Part shown: piece after piece, positions 55,543 through 64,000 of the stretch
Layout of the letters: each line of letters opens with the position of its first letter
Position numbering within the stretch: position 1 is the stretch's first letter
Assembly: GCA_942159475.1 (NCBI GenBank)
Contig: OW804098.1
Span: forward strand, 5,742,383-5,806,382
Origin: Sthenelais limicola
Lineage: Eukaryota; Annelida; Polychaeta; Phyllodocida; Sigalionidae
Reading direction: 5' to 3'
DNA length: 64,000 nt
Position numbers and translations under genes: made by a program
The notes under the pieces: model-generated
Told to the model about the DNA's origin: nothing
What the model saw: the letters and a program-made list of their open reading frames with translations, nothing else
Database searches by the model: none

Positions 55543-56070
55543 TGATCATGGTCGGGGCATGCACGCCACACATGGCCTGGCCAGGAGGGAGGGGGAGATG
55601 AGCCACTCAGGGCCCACCCCACCTCCCCCAGCCCGACCTAATTACTTATACACTGCTCTGGGTTTATCAAGAGGGGGGGAAGGGCTAAGAGGGAGGGGGG
55701 CTGGCACGAGCCATGGGATCTATGAGTAAGGGGTGGGAGGGGGAAGGCTGAGGAGAGGGATCCAACTTGCATGCACTCCATTTATGGTCTCTGCCTGGGG
55801 AGCAGAGGTCGGCGTGTGGGCAAGGAAGATCCTCTCTCCCTCAACCAATTAGAGGGAAGGGGAAGAGCCAGTGGAATGCTTCCTGGGTTTGATTGTATGA
55901 ATTATTCATGATTTTGGAGTATAAAATAAAGTGAATACTCGGACCTAGGTACTTACTCGCTGAGTCACCACCGCCTAGGCCGAATCCAGACGAACTACAA
56001 CCTCGGACTTCTTGTCTCACTTCTTCATCTTACTGAACCTATGGGCTAAAAACCCTTAGTCTTCTTTACA
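55543..56070 (+). repeat. 5' LTR
   Basis: Limits are inferred from TG...CA ends (TGATCATGG at the start, TTTACA at the end), from the primer-binding site one base after the end, and from alignment with the old LTR at 7451-7954. It contains G-rich stretches, a TATAAAATAAAG core at 55920 and a pyrimidine-rich 3' third. The inferred length is 528 bp. The start is the less certain limit because the 3' LTR is not available for comparison. Confidence 0.65.
55920..55931 (+). promoter_or_regulatory. TATA box of the LTR promoter
   Basis: TATAAAATAAAG lies 150 bp before the LTR end, at the same place as TATAAATAAAG (7819) in the old LTR. It may also serve as part of a polyadenylation signal (AATAAA). 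Confidence 0.6.
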
Positions 56071-56071
56071 C

Positions 56072-56091
56072 TGGCGAACCACGAAGGGACT
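56072..56091 (+). promoter_or_regulatory. Primer-binding site, complementary to a tRNA-Arg-type 3' end
   Basis: TGGCGAACCACGAAGGGACT begins one base after the LTR. It is the complement of the ending GTCCCTTCGTGGT(T)CGCCA, very close to animal tRNA-Arg(UCG) as I remember it, with one extra A. The TGG matches the CCA end. Confidence 0.55.
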
Positions 56092-56174
56092 TGTTGCTAA
56101 GTTGAGCAACAACCCGATCTTCTGACTGGAAGTGAGACATAGCCTAGGAGAGGCAGGATGAGCTGGAAGAGTAG

Positions 56175-56180
56175 GTGAGT
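56175..56180 (+). promoter_or_regulatory. Candidate splice donor for env mRNA
   Basis: AGTAG|GTGAGT in the leader, upstream of gag, is a near-consensus donor. Together with the acceptor ending at 61339 it would remove gag-pol and place the env ATG first. Confidence 0.4.
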
Positions 56181-56429
56181 GGAACTCTAAAACTCTGATT
56201 GAGCTTATAAATTATACTTATGGGATGTATGGAGGGTGGATCTGGGCCACTGTATAGGGTTGGGAGAATGATCACACTCAAACACTCATAATACAAGGAG
56301 AGTGGGTGAGCAATGTTCGGGGTAAAAACTTTGCTAGGTTCTGGGTTCTGTTGGTTATAACTCTGTACCTTGTGCCATCTAGTTTTCTTTTTTTTTCTTT
56401 ACTCTCACTCTCTCAACAAAGTGTAAAAC

Positions 56430-57608
56430 ATGGCGGACATCAATTGGGATCTCAATGCCGCGGACTTGGCCATGCTTGACGAGGGTCAAAGGAGGGCCAG
56501 GTTTGCAGCTATTAAAGAGGTCAGAAGGCGCATGGAACGCCATGGCGCCATGCTAGGAGTAAATGATGGGTCCAATAAGGACACTTTGAGAGAGTGGCTA
56601 GATGGGATAAGCAGGGCAAAGGCCTACTGTGTAGCGAATGATACGCTCACTCTAGAGCTTTTGGGAACTCTTGCCAGCGGGCCTCTAGCGAGGTGCGTGG
56701 CAGGATTCCTACAGGTACCGGCCAATAGGACATGGGATCTGGCGAGGGCTGAGATTTTCCGCCTCTTCATGAATGAAGAGGAGGAACAGCAGCTGCGAGC
56801 AAGGCTCACCGATCTCTATCAGCTCCCATATGAGGATGCAAAGCAATACGGACGCAAGTTCCAGCTAGCGTCTCAGAGGGCTTACAGCGTGGATAACCTG
56901 GACCACGAGATAGTCCAAGAGACGTTGGTCAGGAATTTTGTGTTGGGACTCAGGGATGAGCAAATACGTCATGACGTATTTGCTGCTCGCCCTGATACCC
57001 TGGCTGAGGCAATAAGACAAGCCTCAGCTGCGGCTCACACCTTCGCTCTGGCAGGGCAACCTACCAGAGGGGATAGGAAGGATGAACCAATGGAAATTGG
57101 GGCTATCCTCCCTAAGAAAATGACCCCTTCTGGGCCAAATCCTACAGATGCTTCAGATTGGAAGCTGATAGCTGATTTGGAGTCTAAGGTGAATTACCTT
57201 ACGAAATTAGTAGAGAGGATGGAGACGGGGAAACCATCCAACCCCACAGTGATCGTTCCCCAATCAGGTGCAGCACCCCAGTACCCCTTTCAGACACCCA
57301 TGTTGCCTATGTATCCCCCATATTTCAACACGTCCTATCCCCCACCCCCGATCGCCAGTTCTCAGGTAGTAAATCACCCAGGGAAAGGGAAGGGGAAGGG
57401 AAATGATAATCCAGGACCGGAAAAAAATAAGCAGGGAGGAGGGAAGAGGTTTAGGGGTAAAAATGTCTGTTATGAGTGTGGGGAGGAGGGACACTTCGCA
57501 AGAGAATGTTCCCACCGCTATGCACATGTACAGGCTGCAGTGGTGGCGGCCATGCAGATGGCCTCTACCACTCAAAAGCCAGCCAAATATGTTAACCAGG
57601 GGGAATAG
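56430..57608 (+). CDS. gag: Gag polyprotein
   Basis: A 392-codon frame. It has an N-terminal helical part, a capsid-like region (about 90-235) of retrotransposon-gag type with FRLFMNEEEEQQLRARLTDL and GRKFQLASQRAY, QETLVRNFVLGL segments, a Pro-rich linker (about 285-325), a basic Gly/Lys stretch and one CCHC zinc knuckle (CYECGEEGHFARECS, Cys at residue 347). It forms the particle and packages RNA. ATG context (AACATGG) is good. The frame closes at TAG 57606, overlapped by the pol frame in -1. Confidence 0.85.
   Translation: MADINWDLNAADLAMLDEGQRRARFAAIKEVRRRMERHGAMLGVNDGSNKDTLREWLDGISRAKAYCVANDTLTLELLGTLASGPLARCVAGFLQVPANRTWDLARAEIFRLFMNEEEEQQLRARLTDLYQLPYEDAKQYGRKFQLASQRAYSVDNLDHEIVQETLVRNFVLGLRDEQIRHDVFAARPDTLAEAIRQASAAAHTFALAGQPTRGDRKDEPMEIGAILPKKMTPSGPNPTDASDWKLIADLESKVNYLTKLVERMETGKPSNPTVIVPQSGAAPQYPFQTPMLPMYPPYFNTSYPPPPIASSQVVNHPGKGKGKGNDNPGPEKNKQGGGKRFRGKNVCYECGEEGHFARECSHRYAHVQAAVVAAMQMASTTQKPAKYVNQGE
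57596..57608 (+). promoter_or_regulatory. Gag-pol overlap, probable -1 frameshift region
   Basis: The pol frame opens after a TAA at 57593-57595 and gag ends at 57608, so the ribosome must shift to -1 within these 13 nt. A run of five G (57599-57603) lies here just before the gag stop. It is not a classical X-XXY-YYZ heptamer, so slippage of one tRNA on the G run is a plausible route. Confidence 0.5.
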
Positions 57609-60600
57609 AAACGCCGGATGAGAGGTTCTGCCTCTCCATCTCAGTGGCGGGGATGGAGATGCGTGCACTCATTGATACCGGCGCATCAAGGAGTCTAATG
57701 CGGGAGGATGTATGGAGAGCCTTTTGCAAAACCCATCATCGGCCTCTCGTATTGACAAAGGGGGAATCTCTTAAATCACTCTCTGGTCATGATCTCAAAA
57801 CTGAAGGGCAGGCGATAGTTAACTTGGGGGGTAGCTCATTTCCAGTTTATATTGTAAGAAGACTTCACCATGAACTGCTTCTGGGGGATGATGCCTTATT
57901 TATATTAGATGCCCAAATTAGCTTCAGAAAAAGAAAGGTAATTTTGGAAGGAAAAAGTTACAGAAGGCAACAAGTGGGTAGTGCAGATCAAGAATTCGCC
58001 TCTATCCACACAGAGGCAGAAGCATGGGAAGAAAAATACCCCGCTGTTTTTGGCATAGGAAAACAGGGAAAATTAGGTACCTTTAAAGATGTGAAAATGC
58101 ACATAGATACTGGAAATGCGCGCCCAATTAATCAACGCCCCTATCGTTTGCCCCTGGCCAAGAGAAAACTTGTAGATAAAGAATTAGATGAAATGCTGGA
58201 GCTGGGAGTAATAGAACCCAGCAGCTCAGCATGGGGAAGCCCGATATTGTTGGTCCCAAAGAAAGATGGGAGCAATAGACCTTGTGTCGACTTCAGAAAA
58301 CTAAACTCTGTAAGCAAAAAGGATGCTCATCCACTTCCAAATATTCAAGATATTTTTGACAGTTTAGCAGGATCAACTGTCTTTTCCACCATCGACCTAA
58401 AAAGCGGCTACTGGCAAGTAGAGATGGACCCGGATAGCATGGAAAAGACAGCGTTTGTGTGTCATAGGGGCCTATTTCAATTCCGTAGGATGCCTTTTGG
58501 ACTCACTAACGCACCAGCCGTCTTTCAACGGGCCATGAACAAAATGTTTTCGGAATTTATTGGCAAATTTTGCATGACTTTCATAGATGATATTGTAATC
58601 TATTCCAAATCTGAAGAGGAGCATGATCACCATTTGGCTCTGGTGTTTGATAAATTAGAAGAATACGGAATTACAGTCAAAAAGAGTAAATGTATTTTCA
58701 AACAAGAGAAGGTAGATCTCCTCGGCTACCAAGTTTCAAAAGATGGAATTAATTCCCACCCAGATAAATGTAGCGCTATCAGGGATATGCTGCCTCCAGA
58801 GGATGTGAGCGGAATTCGCTCCTTCCTAGGAATGACTGGGTATTACCGTCAATGTATCCCAGATTATGCTAAGGTAGCTCATCCCTTGGTCAAACTTACC
58901 AAAAAGTATGCCAGGTTCGAATGGTTGGAAGAGCAGCAAAGCTCATTTGAAACTCTGAAGGAATTGCTAACTTCAGATAGAGTAATGGCGCACCCCCAGT
59001 TGGATAAGCCTTATCGTCTCTATAGCGATGCGTGTGATTACGCAATAGGGGCCATATTGGTCCAGTCTGATAGTGAAGGCATAGAGAGGCCAGTTCAGTA
59101 TATCTCTAAACAACTCTCTGGGCCACAACTCAATTGGGCTACGATTGAAAAGGAAGCTTATGCAATCGTGTATGCCTTAAATAAGCTCAGACCTTATCTA
59201 CAGGGTAGCGAATTCAAAATTTACACTGACCACAAGCCTTTAAAGTCTCTGTTTGTGGGAGAAGTTAAAAACACCAAAATCCAAAGATGGGCGGTATTAA
59301 TAGCAGAGTTTGGGGCTCCCATTGAATATAGGAAAGGGGCAAACAATATCAGGGCAGACATGCTTTCTCGAATAAAAACAAACCCCAAGAAGGAAGGGCC
59401 GACTCTCAGTTCTCTTGAAGTCTGTGCCTTGGAGGAGATAGATGAAATTCCTTGGGAATTTGATAAACTCGAGAAAGACAAAATACGTTTAGAACAGAGG
59501 GAGTTGGAACAATTTCAACAGGGGATGGAGGATGAGGGGGATTACACCATAATTGATGGCATGCTTTTTACTCTCACCCCTCCCCCAGGCAAGCCAGCCT
59601 ACCCCCGCCTGGTCCTGCCACCCTCAGCTAGGCATAGAGTAGTGAGGCGCGCCCACACTGAAGTAGGCCACCAGGGCATGAGGAAGACCCTAGATAGGAT
59701 CCAAGAGGCTTATAAATGGCCCACCATGAGAAGAGATACCTATAATGTCTTAATCCGATGCGCTAGGTGTGCTGTAAACAGAGTGGGTAGGGCGCGTGTA
59801 CCTCCTACTGCGATGCCAATAGCAAAATACCCTGGTCAGATACTGGGAATGGATCTCTGTGGTCCCTTCCCGGTCTCTGATAAAGGTAATAGATACATCT
59901 TGACTGTAATAGATCACGCAACTGGCTGGGTAGAAGTCAAACCCATACCCTCCAAAGCAGCTAAAAACATTGCTGATTATCTGGCTAATGAATATGTCCC
60001 TAGGTATGGCCCCCCAGAGGTGCTCATCACCGACCGTGGACTCGAATTTATGAACCAGCAAGTGGAAGGGTACCTTAAATCCATAGGCACTGAAGTAAGG
60101 CATTCTACAGCTTTTCACCCCCAGACAAATGGTAAAATTGAAAGATTTAACAAAACTTTTAAAAATATACTAAGAAAATTCATCAATGCAAGACCAGCAG
60201 AGTGGGAGAGCCATTTAGGTCCAACCCTCTGGGCACATAGAGTCTCCACTTCTTGTGTAACTGGTTTTACACCATATTTTTTAACTTTTGGCACCAATCC
60301 AAGATATCCCTTTTCTAAAATATTCCCCACTCCAGAGGGAACAGAAGATGCCGTACTCAGTGAGCGCCTACAGGCCTTAACAGATGCGTTCAGAGAAGCT
60401 GCTGAGCGCACTGAGGCCAGTAGAGTGGCTAATTATGAGAGATTAAGGGCCAGAGCAAATGCAAAGGATCTAAAAATAGGGGATCATGTGGTGGTGCTAT
60501 CAGGCACCAGCGCTCCATTGGATCCCAAGTGGGATCATGGTTATGTAATAACGGGGATAAGGGGTACCACCCTAACTATGAGGGGACCCCAGGGTGAACG

Positions 60601-61420
60601 CAGGCGTATAAATAGGGATAGGGTAAAAATGGTATCTGGGGAAATAGAATGGGATATACTGAGAACTAGGCAACCGAGGGCGGGTCAAGGAAAGAGAAAT
60701 AAGGCTCGGAGACAAGCCCAAAAAGCTCAACAAGTTCATGTTCCACCACCTCCCCCACCCCAGCCTAGGGCAGTGCCCGACACTGTTTATTTACCCATAC
60801 CAAACATGCCTCCTCCAATTCAGATAGAACAGGAAGACCAAGCGAGAGCAGAGCAACCAGAGGACGAGCACATGCATGTGGAGGACGAGGACCAAGTGCC
60901 ACGCCCACCTCAACCACAACAAGTGCCACGCCCACCCCAGCAGCGACCGCCGAGGGAGAAGGTGCTAGTACTAGCTTCACCTAAGCCAGTTACATTGCGC
61001 CGACCCCTGCCACCAGCCGTTGCTGTGGAGACTGCTCCCCCGCGCACACCACCACCAGGTCCTGTTACCAGGTCAAGGGCAAAAAGAGGGAGGATAGAGA
61101 CCCCAACCAAGTGCCCTAAACCCAAGGCTTTGACCACCACCTCTGAATGCACTGAAAAGAGGATCAAAGTGTTCCACCCTCTAGGCTCTACTAAGAGGGA
61201 AAGGCCTGACTCCTCACCAAACCCAGCCACGCCCACTTCACCCGTGCAGAGGCCGAGGAAGCTGCCCTGTATACCCCCACCATCGCCACCACCATCACCA
61301 CCACCTACACCCCCACCCCCACCGTCACCCCCACCACAGCCCCAACCATGGGAGTTCGACCCAGGGGCACCACCAGTGACGGACTTCTCTCAACCTACAC
61401 CTTCCAGTCCCTCCTCATAA
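57609..61420 (+). CDS. pol: Pol polyprotein (protease, RT, RNase H, integrase, Pro-rich tail)
   Basis: Open frame of about 1270 codons read in -1 relative to gag; no ATG is needed. Aspartic protease: ALIDTGASRS. RT: LVPKKDGSNRPCVDFR, STIDLKSGYWQ, FGLTNAPAVFQ, and FIDDIVIYSK (the YIDD-type box, about residues 313-322 of the ORF counted from 57644). RNase H: LYSDACDYAIGA, with KEAYAIVYAL and TDHKPL. Integrase: zinc-binding H-x4-H ... C-x2-C (HTEVGH, CARC), then the D,D,E core (GMDLCGPF, LITDRGLEF, GKIERFNK). All catalytic residues are present. After a C-terminal beta domain (about 955-1005) there is an unusual tail of about 250 residues rich in Pro, Gln and acidic residues, ending in PPSPPPTPPPPPSPP runs. 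Its last 73 nt overlap env. Confidence 0.9.
61329..61339 (+). promoter_or_regulatory. Candidate splice acceptor for env mRNA
   Basis: A long pyrimidine-rich stretch within the Pro-rich tail of pol ends CCACCACAG at 61339, 8 nt before the env ATG. This suits a spliced env message from the donor at 56175. Confidence 0.4.
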
Positions 61421-63261
61421 TCACCCTGGCTATGATGGCTAATGGCGATTTGTTTGAGGAGGAAGGGGTGTTGGTGTATGAGGAAGGGGAGGTCAGAGCC
61501 CTGACCGCGACTTGGACAACAGTGATCGTTCTACACCCCCCCACGCCCCCTCCTGTCAGTGCTTGGGTCTCCGTCCTAAGAAGGCGAATTGGAGAACTCA
61601 GACAGGCGGAGGTTGTGGGAGACGGAGATGTCAGTGCCTGGGAGGAGCACATGGGTTTCCTCCAGGCAGAGATTCCAACACCAGTCCAACAAGACACCCG
61701 AAGGAAGAGAGGCCTATTCAATTTTGTGGGCTCGCTAAGCCGGGCCTTGTTTGGCACCGCTACTGTAGGACAGGTGAACGAATTAAGGTCTGCAGTACAA
61801 GAAGCTCAGGCTAGCGAGAGCGCATTGGCCCATTGTCAGGAAGAGATGGTGTCGGTGTTGAATCAGACAAGGCTCTACATGACAGAGAACCGCTTGGACA
61901 TCGTGCAGCTCCAAGCTGCAGCAAGTAACATCTCCCGCCAAGTGGCAGACATTCTAACACAGTTAAATGGTTTCAGTAAAGATATTCACAGGATTCATAT
62001 GAAAAGGGAAGTGGATATTCTATTGCAGCGAGTGAGTAGGGCGGTGGAAAATTACCACCGTCAAAACGAATTATTTTATCGCCAGCGCATTCAGCTGGAA
62101 AGGGGATTCTTAACAGACCAGATTTTACCACTGGCCTACTTATCAGAAATATTGTCTAAATTACAAGAAGGGAAACATTACACCCCACAAGATAACCGCT
62201 GGTATTATAGACACCTGAACGTTCGACTATTATTAGACGGCGAACAGGAGCTAATATACCAGACAGTAATTCCGGCAGTTTCAGGCACTCAATTTTTACA
62301 CTATAGATTAAAGTATTTTCCGGTCCCATATGGTGCTGACCACCTGAGAAAGTTGGTAGGAGAAGAGGAGGTGGCCCTAGATAGCATATCCAGCGCGTCA
62401 TTTCTTCCTCAGCATTGTATCGGGTTTGAACCCCAGATTTGCTCAGCTGCAATAGAGCATCTAACCCCAACCTGCGAAACAAATATTATTTTAGGTAAAA
62501 AGCCAGACCTTTGTAAGGCGCAGATTGTGAAAAGAAATAACTTAACAAACCAAGTGTTTAGAGAGGGAGAGTCCATTTCTTCTGTAATTCTGGCTATTTA
62601 TGAACCTCTGGAAACAATCTTGAGGTGCCCGGGGCAAAAACCAGTGATACAAACGTATCATCGGCATGCCAGGGTGATTTTAGAAGGCGGTTGTCTCCTG
62701 GTTGGAAAGGATTGGCGTGTGAGTAGCATCCAACGCCATGAGTCCCATATAACACTCCCCATCCCCAAGATTATTCCCCTCCCTGGGTTTAATCTGACTT
62801 ATGGCAAATTATCCCTTTACCCCCATTTAGATCAGCAATTGACTTTCCTGCCAAGAGCTGAAATACCCTTACTCGCCCTGACAGATTTTCCTAAACCCGT
62901 TTCCCCCCTGATCTCCTCCACCCCTTGGTCTGAAAGTTCTATCTGGGGTATAGCCACTCTCATCCCCACTCTCCTAGGAGTCATGACCCTGGGAATAATC
63001 TACCTCCGCCGAAAGGGGCTCGCCCCAAGAGGCAAAGTCAGCCTTTTGTGTTGTCTGAGGAACCTTAAGCCCCGAGAGAATATCCCAATAGGACCCCCAA
63101 CCCACCACCCTGTAGCCCTAGCCCTCCAAGACCTAGATCGAGAGGAGGGAGAGGCCACTCCAGGCGCTAGGACTGGCTCTCGTTCCCTCGAGCATATCCC
63201 TGCCCCCTCCCCCGCCTCACCATATTACGCTGCCAATTTCGGACTGACCAGGATGAAATAA
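61348..63261 (+). CDS. env: Envelope protein, baculovirus F-like
   Basis: A 637-codon frame overlapping the end of pol. It has a signal peptide (hydrophobic SLLIITLAMM near residues 20-32), a short N-terminal part, a furin-type site RRKR (118-121) followed at once by a hydrophobic fusion-peptide-like segment (GLFNFVGSLSRALFGTA), long heptad-like helices, Cys residues in the distal ectodomain, a membrane anchor (about 533-553, WGIATLIPTLLGVMTLGI) and an 84-residue cytoplasmic tail. This is the layout of class I fusion proteins of the baculovirus F/errantivirus Env family, which mediate membrane fusion. ATG context CAACCATGG is strong. No lesion is visible. The cytoplasmic tail is longer than I would expect. 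Confidence 0.85.
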   Translation: MGVRPRGTTSDGLLSTYTFQSLLIITLAMMANGDLFEEEGVLVYEEGEVRALTATWTTVIVLHPPTPPPVSAWVSVLRRRIGELRQAEVVGDGDVSAWEEHMGFLQAEIPTPVQQDTRRKRGLFNFVGSLSRALFGTATVGQVNELRSAVQEAQASESALAHCQEEMVSVLNQTRLYMTENRLDIVQLQAAASNISRQVADILTQLNGFSKDIHRIHMKREVDILLQRVSRAVENYHRQNELFYRQRIQLERGFLTDQILPLAYLSEILSKLQEGKHYTPQDNRWYYRHLNVRLLLDGEQELIYQTVIPAVSGTQFLHYRLKYFPVPYGADHLRKLVGEEEVALDSISSASFLPQHCIGFEPQICSAAIEHLTPTCETNIILGKKPDLCKAQIVKRNNLTNQVFREGESISSVILAIYEPLETILRCPGQKPVIQTYHRHARVILEGGCLLVGKDWRVSSIQRHESHITLPIPKIIPLPGFNLTYGKLSLYPHLDQQLTFLPRAEIPLLALTDFPKPVSPLISSTPWSESSIWGIATLIPTLLGVMTLGIIYLRRKGLAPRGKVSLLCCLRNLKPRENIPIGPPTHHPVALALQDLDREEGEATPGARTGSRSLEHIPAPSPASPYYAANFGLTRMK

Positions 63262-63555
63262 TTAGTCTACCAATGTTTATTTGGTTTCTCTGGGGTAACA
63301 AACACTTTTTTGAACTTGTCTGTAACTTACTCTTGTTTAATATTTACTATTAATGTTTGTTCTGTCCTCTTCTCGGGTGCGAGGGAGATCACAGAACACG
63401 GAGTAGTATACCTGGGTGAAATCCATTTTCTCTCTCGGGAGGAAATGGTGGAATCCGTGGACAAGGATCCAGCCCAAAAAGGTATTTTTATTTCAACTCT
63501 CATTGTGAGAAGTTGTTTTTACACAAACAGAATCGGTCGAGACAGAGGAGCCTGA
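63262..63555 (+). other. Open frame continuing in frame after the env stop
   Basis: Directly after the env TAA the same frame is open for another 97 codons without any ATG. It encodes a hydrophobic stretch (SCLIFTINVCSVLF) and then ITEHGVVYLGEIHFLSREE. This loosely resembles the mature N-terminus of the env itself (EEGVLVYEEGEVRAL). A donor-like AAG|GTATTT occurs at 63480. It could be part of an additional exon, a relic of a second env copy, or chance. Confidence 0.3.
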
Positions 63556-64000
63556 GAGGAAGCACCATGGAATCGAAGCCCTCACCTTGTCTCCGACCAT
63601 TTTGCTTTGAAGAGGTATTTTTCCAAATAATAAGAGTTTATACGTGATGCTACAGTAAAGTCGACATGTGTTCTGTAGCGTTTGAGGTTAAAAATGGAAA
63701 TATTGTAGTGTTGACTACCCAACCGCTCTCACTCTCCATGGCCAAAGGAGGAGAGAGAAAGAGACGGGCGTCCTGTCGGTCAGCGACGAGGTCCAGCGGG
63801 GGCCTCGGCTGACCGGACGGGCAGAGGAGACGGCGGTGACGACCGTATTGGAGAACTTTGTGAGTACTAGCTCAGTACAAAGGAAGACATTTAACAGTGT
63901 TCAGAAGCACACTTAAAAACACAGAGACTTCTCTTACATAATATTCGACTAAAAGACTTTTTAGTGCAGGGTGATGGCCTCTGATATAAATGAACACTCC
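63556..64000 (+). other. Region downstream of env; purine tract and GC-rich patch
   Basis: No LTR-like sequence is seen. A purine run (AAAGGAGGAGAGAGAAAGAG, 63745-63764) could be a polypurine tract, but what follows does not resemble the start of the 5' LTR. A GC-rich patch (63760-63850) with an open frame ends near a good donor-like site (TTT|GTGAGT at 63859). Confidence 0.35.

Larger units (their letters stand above)
55543..64000 (+). mobile_element. Env-bearing Ty3/gypsy-type LTR retrotransposon (3' end not in window)
   Basis: Order: LTR, primer-binding site, leader with splice donor, gag, pol (protease, RT, RNase H, integrase), env. Gag, pol and env are all open, so the copy is young or under constraint. 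No second LTR is found by 64000, more than 730 bp past the env stop, so the element continues beyond the window or is rearranged at its 3' end. Domain order PR-RT-RH-IN places it in Metaviridae. The env type (F-like, furin site near the N-terminus) is that of errantivirus-like elements. Confidence 0.85.

Noticed and set aside
55478..55729. 83-codon + ORF
   Set aside because: It overlaps the start of the LTR; GC-rich LTR sequence explains the open frame.
59221..61236. Minus-strand ORFs across pol
   Set aside because: Shadows of the pol frame; no domain and extreme composition opposite the Pro-rich tail.
63745..63770. Polypurine tract followed by the 3' LTR
   Set aside because: The sequence after the purine run does not resemble the start of the 5' LTR at 55543.

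Overview
The window is animal (metazoan) nuclear DNA: AT-rich, gene-poor, with spliceosomal introns (GT...AG junctions that keep the reading frame), CR1-like non-LTR retrotransposons, a tRNA-derived SINE, an envelope-bearing Ty3/gypsy-type LTR retrotransposon and many inverted-repeat elements. A marine invertebrate would fit, but nothing in the sequence fixes the phylum.

Layout. 0.5-5 kb: a broken tyrosine-recombinase fragment, a small membrane-protein ORF, a 440 bp MITE, and a convergent pair of unrecognised genes. 7.4-8.0 kb: an old LTR with its primer-binding site, related to the complete-looking LTR at 55.5 kb. 10-11.7 kb: a two-exon Golgi/ER-type methyltransferase gene on +. 13.0-15.2 kb: a repeat array with a strikingly constant spacing of about 187 bp. 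17-24 kb: two minus-strand non-LTR retrotransposons, one probably inserted in the other. 25.3-26.6 kb: a single-coding-exon glycosyltransferase family 31 gene on +. 27.3-29.4 kb: four visible exons of a minus-strand, probably transposon-derived gene. 33-38 kb: interleaved inverted repeats sharing CCCGACGGG-type ends. 38.3-41.6 kb: LINE fragments (one with a twin-priming-like inversion) and a SINE. 42.4-46.8 kb: a nearly complete CR1-like retrotransposon. 55.5-64 kb: LTR, gag, pol and env of a Ty3/gypsy-type element whose 3' LTR is not reached.

Most interesting point: the ORF just upstream of the CR1-like endonuclease/reverse transcriptase at 42.4-42.9 kb encodes a NADAR (YbiA-like) domain, and a second, independently decayed minus-strand element at 17-19 kb has the same domain in the same relative position. 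NADAR enzymes are known to remove ADP-ribose from guanine, so a retrotransposon lineage may be carrying a nucleic-acid de-ADP-ribosylase as its first ORF. The 42 kb copy is probably dead: its reverse transcriptase YADD box reads YAND.

The host genes visible (methyltransferase, GT31 glycosyltransferase, unrecognised exons at 2.4-4.2 kb) show no common pathway, although the methyltransferase and GT31 products both look like type II membrane enzymes of the secretory pathway. Everything else is mainly layers of transposable elements.
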